Source: Lachnospiraceae bacterium
GTDB taxonomy: Bacteria; Bacillota; Clostridia; Lachnospirales; Lachnospiraceae
Direction of reading: 5' to 3'
Assembly (NCBI GenBank): GCA_910574805.1
Contig: CAJTCV010000001.1
Location: 375,054-432,963 of the forward strand
Length of the DNA stretch: 57,910 nt
The notes beneath the pieces were generated by a model. It was not told where the DNA came from and made no database searches. It saw nothing but the letters and a program-made list of their open reading frames with translations. This document shows, one piece after another, positions 16,254 to 25,881 of this stretch. The stretch's first letter is position 1. Every line of letters starts with the position of its first letter. A program made the translations under genes and the position numbers.

Positions 16254-17000
16254 ATGGGAAAAGAAGTACAGAACGGTTCTTATGAAAAGACGGTGAAGAT
16301 CTGCGGACTGGAGGAAGAGGAAGTACGGGAGAAGATTCATGATCTTCTAAGTACAGATGAAAAACTGGTCTTTGTGTTCGATTCCACTCCCGGAGAGGTG
16401 GATATCTGCGTCAGAGCGGAGGCAGAGCAGGAGGAAGATGCCAAAAGCCGGGTAAAAAGGGTGGTGCGGGAACTGAAGATCCGGCTTGGAAGCTGTATCT
16501 TTACTACGGACCCCAGGGTAACGCTGGCAGAGACGATCGTACAGCTCTTAAAGGAACAGAAGATGACAATTACCACGGTGGAATCCTGTACCGGCGGCAT
16601 GGTCAGCGCCAGACTTACGGATGTGGCAGGAGTTTCTGAGGTGTTTAAGCAGGGATTTGTCACCTATTCCAATAAGGCAAAGAGAAAAATGATCGGTGTG
16701 AAGAAGATGACTCTGAAAAAATATACGGCGGTCAGCGAGCAGACAGCCTGGGAGATGGCCAGAGGCGGAGCTGTGCTCACGGGAGCGGATGTGTGCATCA
16801 GCGTCACCGGATATGCAGGGCCGGAAAGCGGAGAAGACGGACAGCCTGCAGGACTGGTCTATATCGGGTGTAATGTAAAAGGGAAGATTGCAGTGCAGAA
16901 ATTTCATTTTACCGGTGACAGAAGGACCATCCGGGAGCTGGCGACGGTACATGCGCTCACGCTGCTGCGCAGATGTATCCTGGAGAATTATCAGATATAG
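16254..17000 (+). CDS. CinA C-terminal-domain protein (nicotinamide-nucleotide amidase type)
   Basis: A 248-residue protein. Residues about 95-248 form the CinA amidase domain, with the signature ESCTGGMVSARLTDVAG, GFVTYSNKAKRKMIGV and ISVTGYAGPESG. This domain converts nicotinamide mononucleotide to nicotinate mononucleotide in characterised relatives. The first 90 residues look like the middle (KH-like) domain of full-length CinA, while the N-terminal molybdopterin-binding-like domain of about 170 residues is absent. No leftover of that domain lies upstream, since pgsA ends three bases before the ATG, so this is a genuine short form rather than a broken gene. The pgsA neighbour is usual for cinA. 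Confidence 0.85.
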   Translation: MGKEVQNGSYEKTVKICGLEEEEVREKIHDLLSTDEKLVFVFDSTPGEVDICVRAEAEQEEDAKSRVKRVVRELKIRLGSCIFTTDPRVTLAETIVQLLKEQKMTITTVESCTGGMVSARLTDVAGVSEVFKQGFVTYSNKAKRKMIGVKKMTLKKYTAVSEQTAWEMARGGAVLTGADVCISVTGYAGPESGEDGQPAGLVYIGCNVKGKIAVQKFHFTGDRRTIRELATVHALTLLRRCILENYQI

Positions 17001-17027
17001 GAAAGAGCCTGAGGGGAGACAGACTGT

Positions 17028-17516
17028 ATGAGATATCACAATATCACCAAGGAAGACATGCTGAACGGAGACGGGCTTCGGGTGGTCCTCTGGTTTGCCG
17101 GATGCGCCCACCACTGTAAGAACTGCCAGAACCCCATCACCTGGGATCCGGAGGGCGGTCTGCCCTTTGACGAATCAGCCAGACAGGAGATCTTCGAAGA
17201 ACTGGAAAAGGACTACATCAGCGGCATTACATTCAGCGGGGGCGATCCGCTCTATGTGGGTACAAGAGAAGGACTTTTTGAGCTGATCCAGGAGATCCGC
17301 GGCCGATATCCCAGAAAGACCATCTGGCTCTATACCGGATATCTGTGGGAAGAGATCTGCCACCTGGAGCTGATCCCTTATCTGGACGTGGTGGTAGACG
17401 GAAGATTTGTAGAAGAACTGAAGGACAACAACCTTCCATGGAAAGGAAGCTCCAATCAGAGAGTGATCGATGTGCAGACGACGCTGAGACTTGGGAAGAC
17501 GGTGCTGTACAGCTAG
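17028..17516 (+). CDS. nrdG: Anaerobic ribonucleotide reductase activating protein
   Basis: Small radical-SAM protein (162 residues) that generates the glycyl radical on the anaerobic reductase NrdD. The cluster-binding motif reads GCAHHCKNCQNP (CxxxCxxC), preceded by the usual start RYHNITKEDMLNGDGLRVVLWFAG and followed by ITFSGGDPLY. A GAGGGGAG ribosome site precedes the ATG. Its partner NrdD is not in this window. Presence of nrdG fits a strict or facultative anaerobe. The dUTPase gene follows at 17571, giving a small nucleotide-precursor cluster. Confidence 0.93.
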   Translation: MRYHNITKEDMLNGDGLRVVLWFAGCAHHCKNCQNPITWDPEGGLPFDESARQEIFEELEKDYISGITFSGGDPLYVGTREGLFELIQEIRGRYPRKTIWLYTGYLWEEICHLELIPYLDVVVDGRFVEELKDNNLPWKGSSNQRVIDVQTTLRLGKTVLYS

Positions 17517-17570
17517 AGGCTCCATGCTCTGACCGGGGAATTTTTAAAATATGAAAAAAGGAGACATGGA

Positions 17571-18005
17571 ATGGAGACCATCAAAATAAAATATTTCTCG
17601 GATGAGATCCGGCGGCTTACGTATACGGCAGGTAAATCAGACTGGATCGATCTGCGGGCGGCGAAGGAAATAGAACTTAAAAAAGGAGAATATGCGCTGA
17701 TCCCCCTGGGGGTCGCCATGGAGCTCCCCAAAGGTTATGAAGCCCATGTGATCCCAAGAAGCAGTACATACAAGAATTTCGGGATCCTTCAGACCAACAG
17801 CTGCGGACTCATTGACGAGAGTTACTGCGGGGACAACGATCAGTGGTTTTTCCCGGCGCTGGCTGTGAGAGATACGGTGATCCATGTAAATGACCGCATC
17901 TGTCAGTTCCGGATCATGGAGCATCAGCCGGCAGTGGTATTTGAAGAGACAGAGACGCTTTCGGGAGAGGACCGGGGCGGATTTGGAAGCACAGGAAGGT
18001 GCTGA
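17571..18005 (+). CDS. dut: Deoxyuridine 5'-triphosphate nucleotidohydrolase
   Basis: Trimeric dUTPase that hydrolyses dUTP to dUMP, keeping uracil out of DNA and feeding dTMP synthesis. The five family motifs are visible in 144 residues: [36 protein letters not shown] with the catalytic Asp and uracil-contacting Tyr region, RICQFRI, and the C-terminal arm [10 protein letters not shown]. The loop GDNDQW is typical of the Lachnospiraceae and phage-like forms. The ribosome site AAAAGGAG precedes the ATG. Confidence 0.93.
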   Translation: METIKIKYFSDEIRRLTYTAGKSDWIDLRAAKEIELKKGEYALIPLGVAMELPKGYEAHVIPRSSTYKNFGILQTNSCGLIDESYCGDNDQWFFPALAVRDTVIHVNDRICQFRIMEHQPAVVFEETETLSGEDRGGFGSTGRC

Positions 18006-18044
18006 GTACATATATATTTTGAAGCAGACAGGGAGGAAACAAAG

Positions 18045-19589
18045 ATGGCATGCACGATGTTTGCGGCGATCGACGTTGGAAGCTATGAAGTAAATCTGAA
18101 AATCTATGAGCTTTCTGCCAGGAAGGGGATTCATGTGGTGAATCATGTCCGCCACCGGATGGAGCTGGGAAAGGATACTTATGCCACCGGCAGGATCGGA
18201 ACGCCGCTGGTAGATGAGCTCTGTGAAGTGTTCTTGGATTTCAGAAGGATCATGAAAGAATTCGGGGTAGAGGATTACCGTGCCTGTGCCACCAGTGCGG
18301 TCCGGGAATCCAGCAATCAGGTAATGCTTCTGGACCGGATCTTTTTAAAGACCGGGATCCGGCTGGAGGTGCTGAGCAATTCGGAGCAGCGGTTTCTGGG
18401 GTATAAATCCATCGCGTCCAGTTCCGAGCGGTTTCAGGAGATCATCGAGAAAGGGACTGCCATCGTGGATGTGGGCGGAGGAAGTATCCAGCTTTCGCTG
18501 TATGACAAGGACAATCTGGTGACAACGCAGAATATCCGTCTGGGAACACTGCGTCTGAGAGAGCGTCTGGCAGATGTGGCAGAGCGGACAGTCCGCTATG
18601 CGGCAGTTATCGAAGAGCTTCTGAATAACGAGATGCGGACCTACCGGAAGCTTTATCTGAAAGACCGGAATATCCGCTATATGCTGCTGGTGGGCAATTA
18701 TATCCAGTATATCAATCAGTATATCCATAAGGACCGGGAGATCAATCAGATCACAAAGGATGAATTTATCACCTTTTATGATGAATTTATTCAGAGCGGG
18801 CAGCCTGCCATGGCGGAGAAACTGGGAATTTCCAATGAGAACAGCACCCTTCTTCTGCCGACCCTGGTCATCTACAAGCGGCTTCTGGAAGAGACCGGGG
18901 CAGAGAATGTGGTGATCCTTGGCATGGATCTGGGAGACGGACTTGCCTTCGACTACGCGGAGCGCAGGAAGATCCTGAAACCCGGGCATAATTTTGAGAA
19001 TGATATTCTGGAGGCGGCAAGGAACATCGCCAAACGCTATCATACCAACCGGAATCATACCCAGGTCATGGAACGGCTGGCGCTGACCATCTATGACAAG
19101 ATCAAGGCGGTCCATGGGCTTGGGAAGAGGGAACGGCTGCTTCTGCAGATCTCCGTGCTTCTGCACGACTGCGGAAAATACATCAATATGTCTCAGCCGT
19201 CTCAGTGCTCTTATAATATCATCATGGCTACGGAGGTGATCGGCCTGTCCCATATGGAGCGGGAGATTGTGGCCAATATTGTCCGGTTCAACAGCGGGAG
19301 CATCCTTCCTTTTGAAGAACTGGCGGCGGCTTCGCTTCTGGAACGGAGCGAATATATTACGATCATCAAGCTGACAGCGATCCTGCGGCTGGCCAATGCC
19401 ATGGACCGCAGCCATAAGCAGAAGATCAAAGATATCAAGGTAAATATCAAGGACAATCATACCATGCAGATACTTGTGGATACGACCGAAGACCTGACGC
19501 TGGAGCAGGCACTGTTTCCGGAAAAGGCGGAGTTATTTGAAGAAGTATACAGCTTAAGGCCGGTATTGAAGGCGAAGAGACTGGGTTAG
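18045..19589 (+). CDS. ppx: Exopolyphosphatase / Ppx-GppA phosphatase with HD domain
   Basis: A 514-residue enzyme of the sugar-kinase/Hsp70-like fold that releases phosphate from polyphosphate or the 5' phosphate of pppGpp. Visible signatures are AAIDVGSYEVNLKIYE (phosphate-binding loop 1), ACATSAVRESSN, and IVDVGGGSIQLSLYD (loop 2). The C-terminal third carries an HD-type metal-binding domain including LLHDCGKYINMSQ. AGGGAGGAAAC precedes the ATG. The polyphosphate kinase gene starts 11 bases downstream, so synthesis and breakdown of polyphosphate are linked in one operon. Confidence 0.92.
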   Translation: MACTMFAAIDVGSYEVNLKIYELSARKGIHVVNHVRHRMELGKDTYATGRIGTPLVDELCEVFLDFRRIMKEFGVEDYRACATSAVRESSNQVMLLDRIFLKTGIRLEVLSNSEQRFLGYKSIASSSERFQEIIEKGTAIVDVGGGSIQLSLYDKDNLVTTQNIRLGTLRLRERLADVAERTVRYAAVIEELLNNEMRTYRKLYLKDRNIRYMLLVGNYIQYINQYIHKDREINQITKDEFITFYDEFIQSGQPAMAEKLGISNENSTLLLPTLVIYKRLLEETGAENVVILGMDLGDGLAFDYAERRKILKPGHNFENDILEAARNIAKRYHTNRNHTQVMERLALTIYDKIKAVHGLGKRERLLLQISVLLHDCGKYINMSQPSQCSYNIIMATEVIGLSHMEREIVANIVRFNSGSILPFEELAAASLLERSEYITIIKLTAILRLANAMDRSHKQKIKDIKVNIKDNHTMQILVDTTEDLTLEQALFPEKAELFEEVYSLRPVLKAKRLG

Positions 19590-19600
19590 GAGCGTGCATC

Positions 19601-21745
19601 GTGAAGAAAGAATATATGAAATCAGAGTATTATGAGAACCGGGAGCTGAGCTGGCTGGGATTTAACGAACGGATTCTTGGAGAGGCCAGAGATAAGAAAA
19701 ATCCGCTGTTTGAGCGTCTGAAATTTCTGAGCATCACCGCCTCCAATCTGGATGAATTTTTCATGGTCCGTGTGGCCTCGCTGAAGGATATGGTGAATGC
19801 AGAGTACTCCAAAAAAGATTATTCCGGTATGACACCCCAGCAGCAGCTGAATGCGATTCATGACCGGGTACACGATTTTGTCAGCTCTCAGTATTCCACG
19901 TGGCAGCGTTCGCTTTTGCCGGGACTTCGTCAGTGCGGCTTGCAGGTGATCGAGGAGCATGAGGAGCTGAATCCGGAGCAGGCGAAGTATGTAGATCAGT
20001 ATTTTGTGGAAAATGTCTATCCGGTGCTGACGCCCATGGCAGTGGATTCTTCCCGCCCGTTCCCGTTGATTGTGAACAAAACACTGAATCTTGGCGCGCT
20101 TCTGAAGAAGAAAAATGAAGCAGATGCAGAGCTGGAATTTGCCACAGTACAGGTGCCGGCCGTGCTTCCACGGATCATTCTCATTCCGCCTGCTCAGAAG
20201 GACGGGACTTCCGTGATCCTTCTGGAGGACATGATCGCCAGGAACATGTCCCAGCTCTTCCTGAGCTATGATGTGCTCTGCGTCCATCCGTACCGGATCA
20301 TGCGGAATGCGGATCTGACCATTGATGAGGATGAGGCGTCGGACCTTCTCAAGGAGATCCAGAAGCAGCTGAAGAAACGCCAGTGGGGAGAGGTCATCCG
20401 GCTGGAAGTGGATGAGAAGATCGACAAACGGCTTCTGAAGATTCTGAAGAGAGAGTTTGAGATTAAGGAGGACGCCATCTACCGGACTTCCGGGCCTCTG
20501 GATCTTACATTTCTGATGAAGATGTATGGGCTTGACGGGTTTGAAGACTATAAGGAGCCGCGTTATACGCCGCAGCCGGTACCGGAGCTGACGGGAAAGA
20601 GAGATATCTTTGAAGAGATCCGTGCCAGGGATATTCTGCTGCATCATCCCTATCAGACCTTTGATCCGGTAGTGGACTTTGTGCGGAAGGCGGCGAAAGA
20701 TCCCCAGGTGCTGGCGATCAAGCAGACGCTGTACCGGGTCAGCGGCAACTCGCCCATCATCGCTGCGCTGGCGCAGGCGGCGGAGAACGGCAAACAGGTG
20801 TCTGTTCTGGTGGAGCTGAAGGCACGGTTTGACGAGGAACACAATATTGTCTGGGCGAAGATGCTGGAGCGTGCAGGATGTCATGTAATCTATGGTCTGG
20901 TGGGACTGAAGACGCACAGTAAGATTACGCTGGTGGTCCGCCGGGAGGAAGACGGCATCCGTCGGTATGTGCATCTGGGCACCGGTAATTATAATGATTC
21001 CACAGCGAAGCTGTATACAGATATGGGGCTTCTGACCTGTTCAGAGCCCATTGGAGAGGATGCGACAGCGGTCTTCAATATGCTCTCCGGCTACTCAGAA
21101 CCGGCGAACTGGAACAAGCTGTCTCTGGCCCCCCTGTGGCTTCGGGAGCGTTTTCTTGCCATGATCCGCAGAGAGATGGAATATGCGAAAAACGGGGAAC
21201 CGGCGCATATCATTGCGAAGATGAATTCCCTCTGTGATCCGGAGATGATTGCCGCGCTCTATGAGGCCAGTGCAGCCGGAGTGAAGATCGAGCTGATCAT
21301 CCGGGGGATCTGTTCCCTGCGGGTGGGGATACCGGGGATCAGTGAGAATATCAGCGTGCGTTCCATCGTGGGAACCTTCCTGGAACACAGCCGGATCTAT
21401 TATTTCCTGAACGGCGGCCAGGAGGAAGTATATCTTGCCAGCGCGGACTGGATGCCCAGGAATCTGGACCGCCGGGTGGAGATCCTCTTCCCCATTGAAA
21501 ACGAGCTACTGAAAAAAGAAGTCCTGCATGTGCTGGAGATTCAGCTTCAGGATACGATCAAGGCGCAGATCAAGCAGCCGGACGGCACTTACGAAAAAGT
21601 AGACCGGAGAGGAAAGGCGGCGCTCTGCGCCCAGATCTATTTTATGGAATATGCAAAAGGGCTCAACAGACCTCAGGAGGACGTGATGCATGACCGGGTA
21701 TTCATCCCGGCAGAGCCCATGGAGGATCCGGATGATGAAGAATAA
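19601..21745 (+). CDS. ppk: Polyphosphate kinase 1
   Basis: Reversible polymerisation of ATP gamma-phosphate into polyphosphate (EC 2.7.4.1). At 714 residues it has the normal four-domain length. The N-terminal part begins YENRELSWLGFNERIL, then NLDEFFMVRVASLKDMV. Two phospholipase-D-like catalytic domains follow; the phosphorylated His is in GLKTHSKITLVVRR, followed by HLGTGNYNDSTAKLYTD, and the second His motif is in FLEHSRIYYF. The GTG at 19601 has AGGAG exactly 8 bases upstream; a later ATG (19616) would have no ribosome site. It overlaps the next gene by 14 bases. Confidence 0.95.
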   Translation: MKKEYMKSEYYENRELSWLGFNERILGEARDKKNPLFERLKFLSITASNLDEFFMVRVASLKDMVNAEYSKKDYSGMTPQQQLNAIHDRVHDFVSSQYSTWQRSLLPGLRQCGLQVIEEHEELNPEQAKYVDQYFVENVYPVLTPMAVDSSRPFPLIVNKTLNLGALLKKKNEADAELEFATVQVPAVLPRIILIPPAQKDGTSVILLEDMIARNMSQLFLSYDVLCVHPYRIMRNADLTIDEDEASDLLKEIQKQLKKRQWGEVIRLEVDEKIDKRLLKILKREFEIKEDAIYRTSGPLDLTFLMKMYGLDGFEDYKEPRYTPQPVPELTGKRDIFEEIRARDILLHHPYQTFDPVVDFVRKAAKDPQVLAIKQTLYRVSGNSPIIAALAQAAENGKQVSVLVELKARFDEEHNIVWAKMLERAGCHVIYGLVGLKTHSKITLVVRREEDGIRRYVHLGTGNYNDSTAKLYTDMGLLTCSEPIGEDATAVFNMLSGYSEPANWNKLSLAPLWLRERFLAMIRREMEYAKNGEPAHIIAKMNSLCDPEMIAALYEASAAGVKIELIIRGICSLRVGIPGISENISVRSIVGTFLEHSRIYYFLNGGQEEVYLASADWMPRNLDRRVEILFPIENELLKKEVLHVLEIQLQDTIKAQIKQPDGTYEKVDRRGKAALCAQIYFMEYAKGLNRPQEDVMHDRVFIPAEPMEDPDDEE

Positions 21746-22553
21746 AAAAGTACTTTTTCTGGATATGGACGGGACAACGCTGGATGATGAAAAGCAGTTG
21801 TCGGGGGAAAATCTGGAAGCTCTGAGAAGGGCGGCCAGGGAGGGTCATGAGCTGGTGATCACCACGGGACGGACGCATGCCAGTGCCGGTTATCTGAGAG
21901 AACACTACGGCCTGGATCAGGTGGGATGCCGCTATATGATCGTGTATAACGGGGCGGCGATCCTGGACTGTGAGAAGGGGAAGCTTCTGTACTCCAGGAC
22001 GATTCCTCTGGAATATGCGGCGAGGATGATCGACGCGGCCAGACAGGAGGGAATCTATCTCCACAGCTATACAGGAGATCACGTCCTGACCGAACGGGAG
22101 GATGAGAATCTGGCGGTGTATCTGAAGCGGACCAGTATGAAAGCCCGGCTGGTACCGGACCTTAAGGCGGCGCTGGAGCAGCCGCCTTACAAGCTGCTGG
22201 CCGTGGAAGTACGCGATCCGGACAGGCTTCACGTCTTCCAGGAGAAACAGCTTTCGTGGACCAGGGGAAAGGTAGACATGTATTTCAGCTGCCGGGAGTA
22301 TCTGGAGGTGGTTCCGGAGGGAGTCTGCAAAGGAGCGGCGCTCCGGATGTTCTGCGAGATGATGGATATCCCTGTGGAACAGACCATTGCGGCGGGGGAT
22401 GAGGGCAATGATCTGTCCATGATTCAGGCGGCAGGGACGGGGTGCGCCGTCGCCAATGCCCAGGAAGTGATCAGGGCGGCGGCAGATTATGTGACAGAAC
22501 GTGACAACAATCATTCGGCCGTGGCGGAGATTGTGGAGCGGTTTATGCTGTAA
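21732..22553 (+). CDS. HAD-superfamily hydrolase, Cof type
   Basis: A 273-residue phosphatase of the HAD IIB (Cof) group, usually acting on sugar phosphates or small phosphorylated metabolites. Motif I LFLDMDGTTLDD holds the nucleophilic Asp, motif II is VITTGRTHASA, motif III the Lys of CKGAALRMF, and motif IV AAGDEGNDLSMIQAAG. Starts at 21732 and 21735 are both possible behind GGAGG (21721-21725); the former is used here. The gene overlaps the end of ppk, which suggests co-expression, but its substrate cannot be read from sequence. Confidence 0.9.
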   Translation: MMKNKKVLFLDMDGTTLDDEKQLSGENLEALRRAAREGHELVITTGRTHASAGYLREHYGLDQVGCRYMIVYNGAAILDCEKGKLLYSRTIPLEYAARMIDAARQEGIYLHSYTGDHVLTEREDENLAVYLKRTSMKARLVPDLKAALEQPPYKLLAVEVRDPDRLHVFQEKQLSWTRGKVDMYFSCREYLEVVPEGVCKGAALRMFCEMMDIPVEQTIAAGDEGNDLSMIQAAGTGCAVANAQEVIRAAADYVTERDNNHSAVAEIVERFML

Positions 22554-22571
22554 AGCGCAGGTGTATGGAGT

Positions 22572-22629
22572 GGACCGGTTTTTCATATGAAATTTTCTGT
22601 GGAAAATATATGAAAAACCGGTCCTTTTT
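22572..22629 (+). terminator. Strong intrinsic terminator after the polyphosphate operon
   Basis: A perfect 17-base inverted repeat, GGACCGGTTTTTCATAT (22572-22588) against 22608-22624, with a 19-base loop and five Ts at 22625-22629. It closes the operon just before the muramic acid promoter. Confidence 0.9.
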
Positions 22630-22660
22630 CTGCGCTTCTTGTGCAAAAGATTCAAAATAT

Positions 22661-22708
22661 GAAACATAGTTTCGTTGTTTTGCGGATATATTGACAATAA
22701 AGTTTCGT
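22661..22708 (+). promoter_or_regulatory. Candidate RpiR/MurR operator sites
   Basis: A palindrome GAAAC-ATA-GTTTC lies at 22661-22673, upstream of the -35 box. The octamer AGTTTCGT within it (22668-22675) recurs at 22701-22708, between the -35 and -10 boxes. RpiR-family regulators often bind such GAAA/TTTC dyads next to their own promoters, so autoregulation is likely. No binding data are available here. Confidence 0.5.
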
Positions 22709-22718
22709 GTGTTATGAT
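22691..22718 (+). promoter_or_regulatory. Promoter of the N-acetylmuramic acid operon
   Basis: Consensus TTGACA (22691-22696) and TATGAT (22713-22718) with a 16-base spacer, ending 19 bases before the regulator ATG. Confidence 0.8.
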
Positions 22719-22736
22719 GGGAACAAGGAGAGGAAC

Positions 22737-23591
22737 ATGGCGATAAAGGGATTATTGTTACGGTTGGAAGATTATCAAAAGCACGCAAGTGCTGCAGAGA
22801 AAAAACTGCTGGAGCTCTTGACCGGTCATCCTGATCAGGTGATTGGCAAAAGCATCTATCAGCTTGCAGAACTGACATATGCATCGCCGGCGACTATTAT
22901 CAGATTATGCAAAAAGCTGGGCTGCAGCGGATACCGGGAATTTCAGCAGACGCTGGTCTATGAGACGGCGCTTCTGAAGGACAGCAGAGAAGTATCCATG
23001 AGAGATATCATTCCGACTGCCTCGACTGAGGATATCATTCATAAGGTGACACAGAAAAATGTGGAAGCACTGGAGATATCAAGGCGGCTGGTGGAAGCAG
23101 AACTGGTTGACCGGTGTGTGAAGCTGGTCGATGAGTGCAGAACAGTTCAGCTGTTTGGACTTGGTTCTTCGCTGCTGGTGGCAAGAGATCTTTATCTGAA
23201 GCTTTTGCGTGTGGAGAAAAGCTGTAATATCTGTGATGACTGGCATTCACAGTTGTTATCCGCAAGGACCATGCAGGAAAATGATCTGGCGATTGTAATC
23301 AGTTATTCCGGAATGACGGAGGAAATGATCACATGTGCAGGAACAGCGAAGAAAAATGGCGCAAAGGTGATCGTGATCACACGGGCATCCGATTCCAGGC
23401 TCGCGGAAATGGCAGACTGTGTGCTGCATGTGGCGGCCACAGAACTGATCGTAAGAAGCGGTGCCATGTCGTCGCGGATCTCACAGTTGAATATGATTGA
23501 TATTCTGTATGTTGCGTATGTAAATCAGCATTATGACCGATGTATGCAGCGCTTTCCGAAGACACATATTGACAAAGAGGATAAGGAGTAA
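22737..23591 (+). CDS. murR: MurR/RpiR-family transcriptional regulator
   Basis: A 284-residue regulator with an N-terminal RpiR helix-turn-helix ([23 protein letters not shown] region, about residues 38-60) and a C-terminal SIS sugar-phosphate-binding domain ([47 protein letters not shown]). The ATG at 22737 follows AAGGAGAGG. It is the first gene of an operon with murQ and a PTS permease, so the natural ligand is probably N-acetylmuramic acid 6-phosphate, and it likely represses its own promoter. The symbol is inferred from context. Confidence 0.85.
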   Translation: MAIKGLLLRLEDYQKHASAAEKKLLELLTGHPDQVIGKSIYQLAELTYASPATIIRLCKKLGCSGYREFQQTLVYETALLKDSREVSMRDIIPTASTEDIIHKVTQKNVEALEISRRLVEAELVDRCVKLVDECRTVQLFGLGSSLLVARDLYLKLLRVEKSCNICDDWHSQLLSARTMQENDLAIVISYSGMTEEMITCAGTAKKNGAKVIVITRASDSRLAEMADCVLHVAATELIVRSGAMSSRISQLNMIDILYVAYVNQHYDRCMQRFPKTHIDKEDKE

Positions 23592-23595
23592 GACA

Positions 23596-24495
23596 ATGCT
23601 GGATTTGGCAACATTGACAACAGAAACAAGAAATGTTGATACGATGGATCTGGATCGTATGACACCGGAGGAATTTGTCAGGGTTATGAACCGTGAAGAC
23701 CATAAGGTTGCAGAAGCCGTGGAAAAAGTTCTTCCGCAGATCGCGCAGACGATCACCTGGGCTGTTGAAGCTCTGAAAAAAGGAGGACGTATCATTTATG
23801 TGGGTGCGGGGACCAGTGGAAGGCTGGGAATTCTGGATGCCGCAGAATGTCCTCCGACCTTTGGAGTATCATCGGACATGGTGGTCGGGGTCATTGCAGG
23901 GGGAACCGAAGCTCTGACAAAAGCAGTGGAAAAAGCAGAGGACAGTAACAGGCTGTGTGAAGAAGATCTGAAAAAGATCCGGCTTTCTGAAAAGGACCTG
24001 GTTATCGGTCTTGCCACCAGCGGACGGACACCGTATGTCGTATATGGACTTCGCTATGCAGGGCAGATGGGCTGTCGGACGGTGGGAATCAGCTGCAATG
24101 CGGATGCCTGGATCTCTGAAGAGGCCGGTCTTGCCATCGAGGTGGTGACGGGACCGGAGGTTTTAACGGGGTCTACGCGTTTGAAAGCAGGGACTGCCCA
24201 GAAAATGATACTGAACATGATCTCAACGGGAAGTATGGCAGGAATTGGAAAGGTTTATCAGAATCTGATGGTAGATGTACAGCAGTCCAATGAAAAACTG
24301 ATGATCAGGGCCCGGAATATTACGATGGAAGCGACCGGATGTACCGCTGAAGAGGCTGAAAGGGTGCTGAAGGCTGCGGGTGGATATGTAAAGAAAGCTA
24401 TCCTTATGATTCTGCTCGAATGTGATTCCAGAGAAGCGGACAAAGCTCTGGAAAAAGCGGACGGGCATATACGAAAGGCTTTGGAGTCTGTTTAA
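23596..24495 (+). CDS. murQ: N-acetylmuramic acid 6-phosphate etherase
   Basis: Cytosolic lyase that cleaves the D-lactyl ether of MurNAc-6-phosphate, giving GlcNAc-6-phosphate and D-lactate during recycling or scavenging of peptidoglycan. The 299 residues have the normal length. Signatures include the SIS fold [19 protein letters not shown], the catalytic Glu within [43 protein letters not shown], and a UBA-like C-terminus. AAGGAG lies 9 bases before the ATG at 23596; the frame is open upstream but overlaps murR. The product feeds glycolysis through NagA and NagB, which are not encoded here. Confidence 0.95.
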   Translation: MLDLATLTTETRNVDTMDLDRMTPEEFVRVMNREDHKVAEAVEKVLPQIAQTITWAVEALKKGGRIIYVGAGTSGRLGILDAAECPPTFGVSSDMVVGVIAGGTEALTKAVEKAEDSNRLCEEDLKKIRLSEKDLVIGLATSGRTPYVVYGLRYAGQMGCRTVGISCNADAWISEEAGLAIEVVTGPEVLTGSTRLKAGTAQKMILNMISTGSMAGIGKVYQNLMVDVQQSNEKLMIRARNITMEATGCTAEEAERVLKAAGGYVKKAILMILLECDSREADKALEKADGHIRKALESV

Positions 24496-24528
24496 AACGG
24501 ACAGCACATAAAAGAAGGGAGAACTTTT

Positions 24529-25860
24529 ATGGATAATCAGCAAATTGCAAAAGAAATATTGGAACTACTTGGGGGTAAGAAAAATATAAGAACCATTGGC
24601 AACTGCTATACGCGCGTGAGAACCGAGGTGGAGGATACGGGAAAATGCCGGATCGAGGAACTGAAAAAGCTGGAAGTCTCTCTGGGTGTGGTCACGGAAG
24701 GAAATCAGGTCCAGATTGTAGTGGGCCCTGGAAAGAGCGCGAAGCTGGCAGGAGCGATTTCTGAACTGGCAGAACTTCAGAGAAAAGAATATGATGAGGC
24801 AGAGGTACGAAAGGCAGAGAACAGGGCGAAAAACCAGACGCCCGGAAAAGTGCTTCTGAAAAAGATCGCAAATATTTTCATTCCGATCATTCCTGCCTTT
24901 ATCGGCTGCGGCCTTATGGTGGCCATCTATGAATCTGGTTATGTATTTTTTCCAGGATTTGAAGAGATAGATTTTGGCAGGATCCTGTCTGCCATTGCAT
25001 ATTCTGTCTTCAGCATCCTGCCGATTATCGTGGGTTATAATGCCATGAAAGAATTCGGCGGTTCTCCGATCCTGGGAGCAGTTCTTGCATCGATCCTGAA
25101 TTCGGCATCCATAACCGGTGTCAACCTTCTGGGAATTGAATTTCTTGCAGGACGGGGTGGCGTATTTTCAGTGCTGATCGTAGCGATCCTTGCAGCTTAT
25201 CTGGAGCGATGTCTTCGGAAATATATTCCGGATTTTCTGGACAGCTTTGTGACGCCGCTGCTGACGATTTTCATTATGACATTTTTAGGACTTATGGTAT
25301 TCCAGCCCATTGGAGGATTCGTATCAACAGCCATCGGAAACTTTGTAAATTATATTATCTATAATGTGCCGTTCCTTGCAGGGCTTGCAACACTTGTCTA
25401 TCTGCCCCTGGTTATGAGTGGGATGCATCATGGCCTGATTGCTGTGAATGCGGCACTGATTGCGGATTATGGAGTGACCTATCTGCTGCCGGTTACATGT
25501 ATGGCAGGCGCAGGACAGGTAGGCGCAGCATTTTATGTACTGATGAAGACGAAAAATGCCCGTTTGAAAAAGGTTTGTAAAAATGCGCTGCCTGTGGGAA
25601 TGCTCGGGATCGGGGAACCCCTCATGTGGGGAGTAACAGTGCCTCTTGGAAAACCGTTCCTCGCGTCCTGTCTGGGAGGTGCTGTAGGCGGAAGTGCCGT
25701 TGCCATGATGAAGGTGGCAGCAAGAATACCGGAGCTTTCCGGCCTGCAGCTGTCCCTGATCACAAATTCGCCCATAAAATATCTGTTGGGTATCGCCATC
25801 TCCTACGCAGCAGGCTTTTTTATCTGCGCGGCACTGGGATTTGACGATCCGGAAGAATAG
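24529..25860 (+). CDS. murP: PTS system EIIBC component, probably N-acetylmuramic acid specific
   Basis: A 443-residue fusion of an EIIB domain and a membrane EIIC domain of the glucose-type phosphotransferase family. The phosphorylated Cys is in TIGNCYTRVRTEV near residue 26, and VVTEGNQVQIVVGPGK is the usual EIIB continuation. EIIC follows with about eight to ten helices, including ANIFIPIIPAFIGCGLM, the conserved SGMHHGLIAVNA and LGIGEPLMWGVTVP. There is no EIIA domain, so a separate EIIA must supply phosphate, as for MurP of E. coli. Position behind murQ supports import and phosphorylation of MurNAc; the specificity is inferred. Confidence 0.88.
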   Translation: MDNQQIAKEILELLGGKKNIRTIGNCYTRVRTEVEDTGKCRIEELKKLEVSLGVVTEGNQVQIVVGPGKSAKLAGAISELAELQRKEYDEAEVRKAENRAKNQTPGKVLLKKIANIFIPIIPAFIGCGLMVAIYESGYVFFPGFEEIDFGRILSAIAYSVFSILPIIVGYNAMKEFGGSPILGAVLASILNSASITGVNLLGIEFLAGRGGVFSVLIVAILAAYLERCLRKYIPDFLDSFVTPLLTIFIMTFLGLMVFQPIGGFVSTAIGNFVNYIIYNVPFLAGLATLVYLPLVMSGMHHGLIAVNAALIADYGVTYLLPVTCMAGAGQVGAAFYVLMKTKNARLKKVCKNALPVGMLGIGEPLMWGVTVPLGKPFLASCLGGAVGGSAVAMMKVAARIPELSGLQLSLITNSPIKYLLGIAISYAAGFFICAALGFDDPEE

Positions 25861-25881
25861 AAAAGGAGTCAGTGAGGTTCT

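Noticed and set aside
19622-20974. Long antisense open frame (450 codons) opposite ppk
   Set aside because: It lies wholly within the well-conserved Ppk1 gene, is rich in His, Leu and Arg as expected from reversed codons, and has no ribosome site or recognisable domain.
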